This document shows positions 60,269 through 64,000 of a stretch of DNA of 64,000 nucleotides, one piece after another. Both the position numbers and the translations under genes were made by a program. The first letter of the stretch is position 1; each line of letters starts with the position of its first letter. Origin of the DNA: Selaginella moellendorffii. Taxonomy: Eukaryota > Streptophyta > Lycopodiopsida > Selaginellales > Selaginellaceae. The stretch lies in the NCBI RefSeq assembly GCF_000143415.4, contig NW_003314305.1:1274834-1338833 (forward strand). The letters are read 5' to 3'. The notes under the pieces are model-generated. The model was given only the letters and a program-made list of their open reading frames with translations. It did no database searches and was not told the DNA's origin.

Positions 60269-60806
60269 ATGGACGCTACCAAGGCCATGAAGCACCATCG
60301 TCGCACTTTAGAAGTTGCGAATGAGCTCTTCAAGGGGGAGGAAACGAGGAAGACGCTACGGTGCTGGATAACACACACGGACAAGATGTGGACATATGCG
60401 GAAACATCAGAATCGCCTCTTCAGCTCGTCATGAGCTTTGCAGACGTTCACGAGAGTCTCGAGGTGATCGACCTGAAGAGGTTACCCAGATCAGACTGCT
60501 GCTCGGCTTGTGGCACAGGCACGAGCAAAGCGCGACTTTTGCCACTCCTCGGACCACCAAAAGTGCATCACGCTTGGGGACGCGGGGAAGGTCGATGTTT
60601 GGATCTGCGACTCGTGTTCCGTCGGAGAGGAGCACTGCGAAGAGGAAGATCCCAAGAATTCCCGCAGGAAGATGGATAATCCAGTCCCGCGACACATAAT
60701 ATACATCCGCTCCCATATGCGTAAGCTTGATCGGTGCCACTCCTTGCAACCGGCGGGTAACTTCTTCGAAAATCTTCCCGGAACCGCACAACCTTCTCCG
60801 ACTTGA
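60269..60806 (+). other. Possible broken gene, unrecognised
   Basis: Starts MDATKAMKHHRRTLEVANEL and reads FADVHESLEVIDLKRLPRSD, then CCSACG. A different frame from about 60510 continues with DFCHSSDHQKCITLGDAGKV, DVWICDSCSVGEEHCEEEDP and stops at 60806. The spacing of Cys and His across the frame change (CSAC, FCH, KC, CDSC) looks like a small zinc-binding domain. A one-base shift or an unnoticed intron near 60500 would join the parts. It may be a pseudogene. Confidence 0.35.
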
Positions 60807-60821
60807 CATCTATCGCATGGT

Positions 60822-61236
60822 CTACTCTATTCTGGGCTCCAGGAACTTCAGTGCGAGAATCGTCGCCTCTTCAGCATTCCAACCTATGCGAGAGAAGTTG
60901 GTGTCGATGGCGATAGCATTCACCCAGCGGGCCACTTCCTCCGATCTGAGCTTCATAGTCGCCAGCTCTGTCCGTTCGGCAATAAGGCCAAGAGCAAACG
61001 CCTTCAGATAGCCTGGCTTTTCTCTCAGCTTCGCAGCCTGTGTTTTCAGAGCTGAGCTTGTGCCCAAAATCAAACACAACGTAAACCTTCCGCTCAAGCG
61101 CTCCCAAAACCTTGAAAACGCTTTTCAGCTCCCACATATGATCATCGGAGTCCAAGATGAATTCGATGACATCCAGCATTACCTTGCGGCCCATGTAGTG
61201 AAACATCTTGTGCTCGGTGGAGGTATAGGAGCCCAC
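60822..61236 (-). other. Possible broken gene, unrecognised, convergent with the previous
   Basis: On the minus strand it reads MGRKVMLDVIEFILDSDDHM, WELKSVFKVLGALERKVYVV, then shifts frame near 61075 and continues LREKPGYLKAFALGLIAERT, MKLRSEEVARWVNAIAIDTN, ATILALKFLEPRIE and a stop at 60822. Both parts look like genuine protein. It ends only 15 nt from the end of the plus-strand candidate. No family was recognised. Confidence 0.35.
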
Positions 61237-61340
61237 TTCTGGGATTGCAAGCTTCCTGGATTCAGCACCTTTGTAATCTTTGTTATTAAGTTTAGGAATT
61301 TAAGGCTTTTACTAATCATAGAATTCAGCCTCCCGAGAAT

Positions 61341-62378
61341 TCACGCTTGTTGCTCTTGTTGAAGAGGCTCTGCTGGTGGGGCGTGAGAATTCGCAGCACT
61401 GGACTTGTGCTTCTCGAGTTCCTTCTTGACAAACGCCTTTCTGAGCCTCGCCCTTTGTTTCTCTGCAATGCTCTGCCTTCGTTGCTTGAGCTCCGCAGCT
61501 TTCTCCCGCGCTTCCACCGTTTCTCGATTCACTTCCCTGTAGCGACAGGCAAACAAAAAAGAGGTTTTTTTTAGTTCTGGATCACGAAGAACTTGTGCTC
61601 TTACCTCACTAGTTCCTTGTGGTTGGGACCGTAAGTTGGCTTCCCCGGCAAGAAGTTCATGTCGGACAGGCTCTCGGGCTCGTCGTCGTCGGCTGAAGTC
61701 TCGCCCCTCCTGTTACGTTCCATCTCTTCCTTTTCGTCTTCCAGGAATCCCTTGCGGAGGAAGTCCACACTGTACTTCTCCTTTTCTTCCTCGTCGGGGA
61801 GCTCTCCCCTTACCAGCTTGTCATACAATTGAGCTTTCTTCTCGAGCGCTTCGTAGCTCGCGGTGCCATCTCTCTCCTGTTTGAAGATGAGCTTGTCCCT
61901 GGAAATCAAAAACTATACGAGTGTTATGAAAGTATCGAGTATGAAATGAGAAAGAAGAAGTCACAAGAACTGGAGAACAAACTCAGACATGAAAGGACAT
62001 CCATGGAGAAATCGAGGAGACAAGACTGAAAAGGAAGAATTTAAACGCTAGGAGCTAAGAGCTACGCATTAAAGAAGTTTTTGGAAACTTTAATCGTGAA
62101 CTAGGAGCTAGAAACAGGGAAGAAAAAAAAATGTACCTCGTCTCGCGATCATCCACGCCAGGATTCTTCTTGCTGAAGAGATCACTCTTCTTCCGGGAGC
62201 GAACAAGCACGGTAGAATCGCCCTGCTTGACTGCTTCCTGGGTTTGATAGAGCTGCGCCCGGAGCTCCACAATGGAGCCCGCCCCCACGCCCTCGATCAC
62301 CTTCTGCTTCTTGGGCATCACCGACGACTCGGTGAGCCATCCCAGCGATTCCACACGCCGCTCCCTCCGCGCCTCCAT
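61341..62378 (-). CDS. CCDC174-like coiled-coil protein
   Basis: Three exons (62378-62137, 61898-61605, 61536-61341), 243 residues. Motifs are GSIVELRAQLYQTQEAVKQG, KKNPGVDDRETRDKL, SYEALEKKAQLYDKLVRGEL, DEEEKEKYSVDFLRKGF, and a coiled-coil REKAAELKQRRQSIAEKQRA ending in a Gln-rich tail. The NPGVDDR, ALEKKA-LYDKLVRGELP and YSVDFLRKG blocks match the CCDC174 family, which in animals is linked to the exon-junction or splicing machinery. The animal role is from family knowledge; the plant role is unknown. Confidence 0.85.
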
Positions 62379-62456
62379 GGTCGTTCGCGCCTAGCTAAAC
62401 CCTAATCTCCGGAAGAACCCTAAAATTTTGATAATCTATATAGGTAGCGTGGAAAC
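62379..62456. promoter_or_regulatory. 78-nt divergent promoter between the CCDC174-like gene and SHPRH
   Basis: The start codons at 62378 (-) and 62457 (+) are 78 nt apart. The gap holds two telobox-like motifs (AAACCCTAA near 62396 and GAACCCTAAAA near 62415). Both genes must share promoter DNA or begin inside each other's leader. Confidence 0.7.
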
Positions 62457-64000
62457 ATGGCGAGGCGCAAGCAGAACGCGCCTCTCAAGGCATCCAAATC
62501 TCCCATCGATGAGCCGCCGACGAAGCGCCGGAAGAAATCCGTGGAATCGGTGAGCAAGAAATGGCAGGATGTAGTGTCAGTGTCGATCGACAGAGAGAAG
62601 GACGCAGAGATTGGGGAAATTGCCCTGGAGGATATTTCAGTCTCCCTGCTGGAATCCTCGAGCGGCGGCATTCCAGGGGTGAGGCTCCGGTTCTCAAGCA
62701 GCGCCTCAAGATTCGGTCAGCTGGGAGTAGTGGACGATTTGTCGCTGGAGGTTTTCCAGGAGGAACGTGTGATCTCTGGGAAGCTGGATTGTGCGGAAGA
62801 GATCTACTCGAGCTTGGTCTTGCTTGTGAAGAAGAGGTTCGCAGGCTTAAGGTACGAAGCTGAGAGAGTCCGAGTTTTTATCACCAGTGGATTATTTCTG
62901 GCATGTGAAGAGGAACCAAGCCATATGCTGCGAAGATCTCTTCAGAGTTTGATCGTTTGGTTGAGGCCGGAGCTCTCTATCGATTTCTTCTACGGCCCCG
63001 AGACAAGAAGTAAGAGCCAGAATGAGGTGTTTGATCCTTCGAGCTTATACCGAGGAGTCCAGAGGCAAAGGTGTGATTCTTTCTTCGTCGAAATTCTTTT
63101 GTTGCTGATACTTATCATTGCAGAGATGAGCCATGCTGGAGCGTGGCTCTTGAGGGGCTATTGCCGGAACTTAGAACTTACCAACAACAAGCAGTGTTTT
63201 GGATGGTTCAGCGAGAAACAGCCGACCCGGCCGTGGAAGAAGTCGTGCGAAAGAGGCACCCGCTTTGGGTATTAGTGGAGTCTTTGGATAAAGAGAAGTC
63301 TTTCTACTACAACGTTTTCAAGTACGCCATCTCTCTTTTGCATTGTTGGTCAGTGAATTTGTTTTCTCATTGTCTTGCAGTGGGATGGTTTCTCGCGAGC
63401 CTCGAGATTGTTGTAGCTATGTTCGTGGGGGCATACTAGCTGGTACGCTGGATTCTTTTGTCGAAATATTCTTACAGTTTTATTTTGTACTTGTAGATGA
63501 AATGGGGCTTGGAAAAACTGTCGAGGTGCTGGCTTGCATTCTAGCAAACAGACACGAAGGACCTGCAATGTGGGAGCCTGCGGTTGAGAAACTGCAGCAC
63601 AGGCTGGATGACCGTAAGAACGAGAGAGTTGAATGCATCTGCGGCGATGATGACGCTGGCGGCATGATGGTTCAGTGCGATCATTGCCATGTCTGGCAGC
63701 ATACATCTTGCGTTGGCTATTCGCCTCCAAAAAAGAAGAAGACCAGGAAGAGCAAGGAAGCAGACGAAGATGACAACGCTTTTGCTTGCGATGGATGCTT
63801 TGAGGTGATTGCAAGCACGGAGGTTGAAGGCGTGTGTGGGGCTACTCTCATAGTTTGTCCCACGGCGATACTGAAGCAGTGGCAGGAAGAAATCGTCAGG
63901 TACTTTGCAATATTTTCTCTTCCTTGAAAATACTGATTGCGTCTTTTTCTAGGCACACAAAACTGGATGCAGTGAAAGTTCTAGTTTACGAAGGTGTGAG
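62457..64000 (+). CDS. SHPRH: SHPRH-type SNF2 helicase / E3 ligase (3'-truncated by window edge)
   Basis: SHPRH proteins are SNF2-family ATPases with PHD and RING fingers that ubiquitinate PCNA or histones during DNA-damage tolerance. The basic N-terminus (MARRKQNAPLKASKSPIDEP, KRRKKS) looks nuclear. Exon joins near 63072/63122, 63321/63380 and 63439/63497 give RTYQQQAVFWMVQRE, then GGILADEMGLGKTVEVLACI (helicase motif I, Walker A). An inserted PHD finger follows (CICGDDDAGGMMVQCDHCHV, WQHTSCVGY, FACDGC), then motif Ia (ATLIVCPTAILKQWQEEI). The PHD insertion between motifs I and Ia is diagnostic of SHPRH. The rest of the helicase and the RING lie beyond the window. Confidence 0.92.

Overview
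The window is nuclear DNA of a land plant. The gene content is plant-like: a bifunctional DHFR-thymidylate synthase, an AT-hook AHL protein, an R2R3-MYB, plastid dihydroxy-acid dehydratase, a PUX1-type UBX protein, SUMO, ADF, an O-methyltransferase and an intron-containing tRNA-Tyr. Most introns are only about 50-100 nt and genes are packed tightly, sometimes under 100 nt apart. That compactness is typical of the lycophyte Selaginella, which is my best guess; the species is inferred, not shown.

Left third (1-20.4 kb) is ordinary single-copy gene space. In order it holds a 5'-truncated DHFR-TS (+), a putative plastid membrane protein (-), AHL (+), a small membrane protein (-), a BRO1-domain protein (-), a 63-residue membrane protein (-) whose stop lies 36 nt before the BRO1 start, alpha-tubulin (-), the 38-residue OST4 subunit (-) and a COMT-like O-methyltransferase (+).

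Middle (20.4-54.8 kb) is a rearranged block of repeated gene pieces. The same few genes recur in different orders and orientations: sphingosine kinase (SPHK), dihydroxy-acid dehydratase (DHAD), F-box, PUX1, R2R3-MYB and one gene I do not recognise (gene X). Four large structures organise it: palindrome P1 (about 25.03-27.88 kb, MYB plus the DHAD start), palindrome P2 (about 29.73-36.05 kb, F-box plus PUX1), a direct tandem duplication of about 7.7 kb (about 39.37-47.10 and 47.10-54.77 kb), and a degenerate collinear copy (36.07-39.06 kb) of the healthy 53.75-58.56 kb segment (DHAD 3' end, tRNA-Tyr, RBR ligase, ADF, gene Y). Each tandem unit carries an approximately 0.95 kb foldback element whose arms contain imperfect tandem repeats. 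Genes that look intact in this block are two R2R3-MYB copies, one F-box gene and one DHAD.

Right part (55-64 kb) returns to ordinary genes: tRNA-Tyr, an RBR-type E3 ligase with a frameshift in RING1, ADF, gene Y (putative plastid protein), SUMO, a CCDC174-like protein (-) and a 3'-truncated SHPRH-type SNF2 helicase (+) sharing a 78-nt divergent promoter region.

No retrotransposon polymerase or integrase, DNA transposase, CRISPR array or bacterial operon was recognised. The most interesting material is the palindromic duplication complex and its foldback elements, which may act as natural inverted-repeat small-RNA sources (inference).
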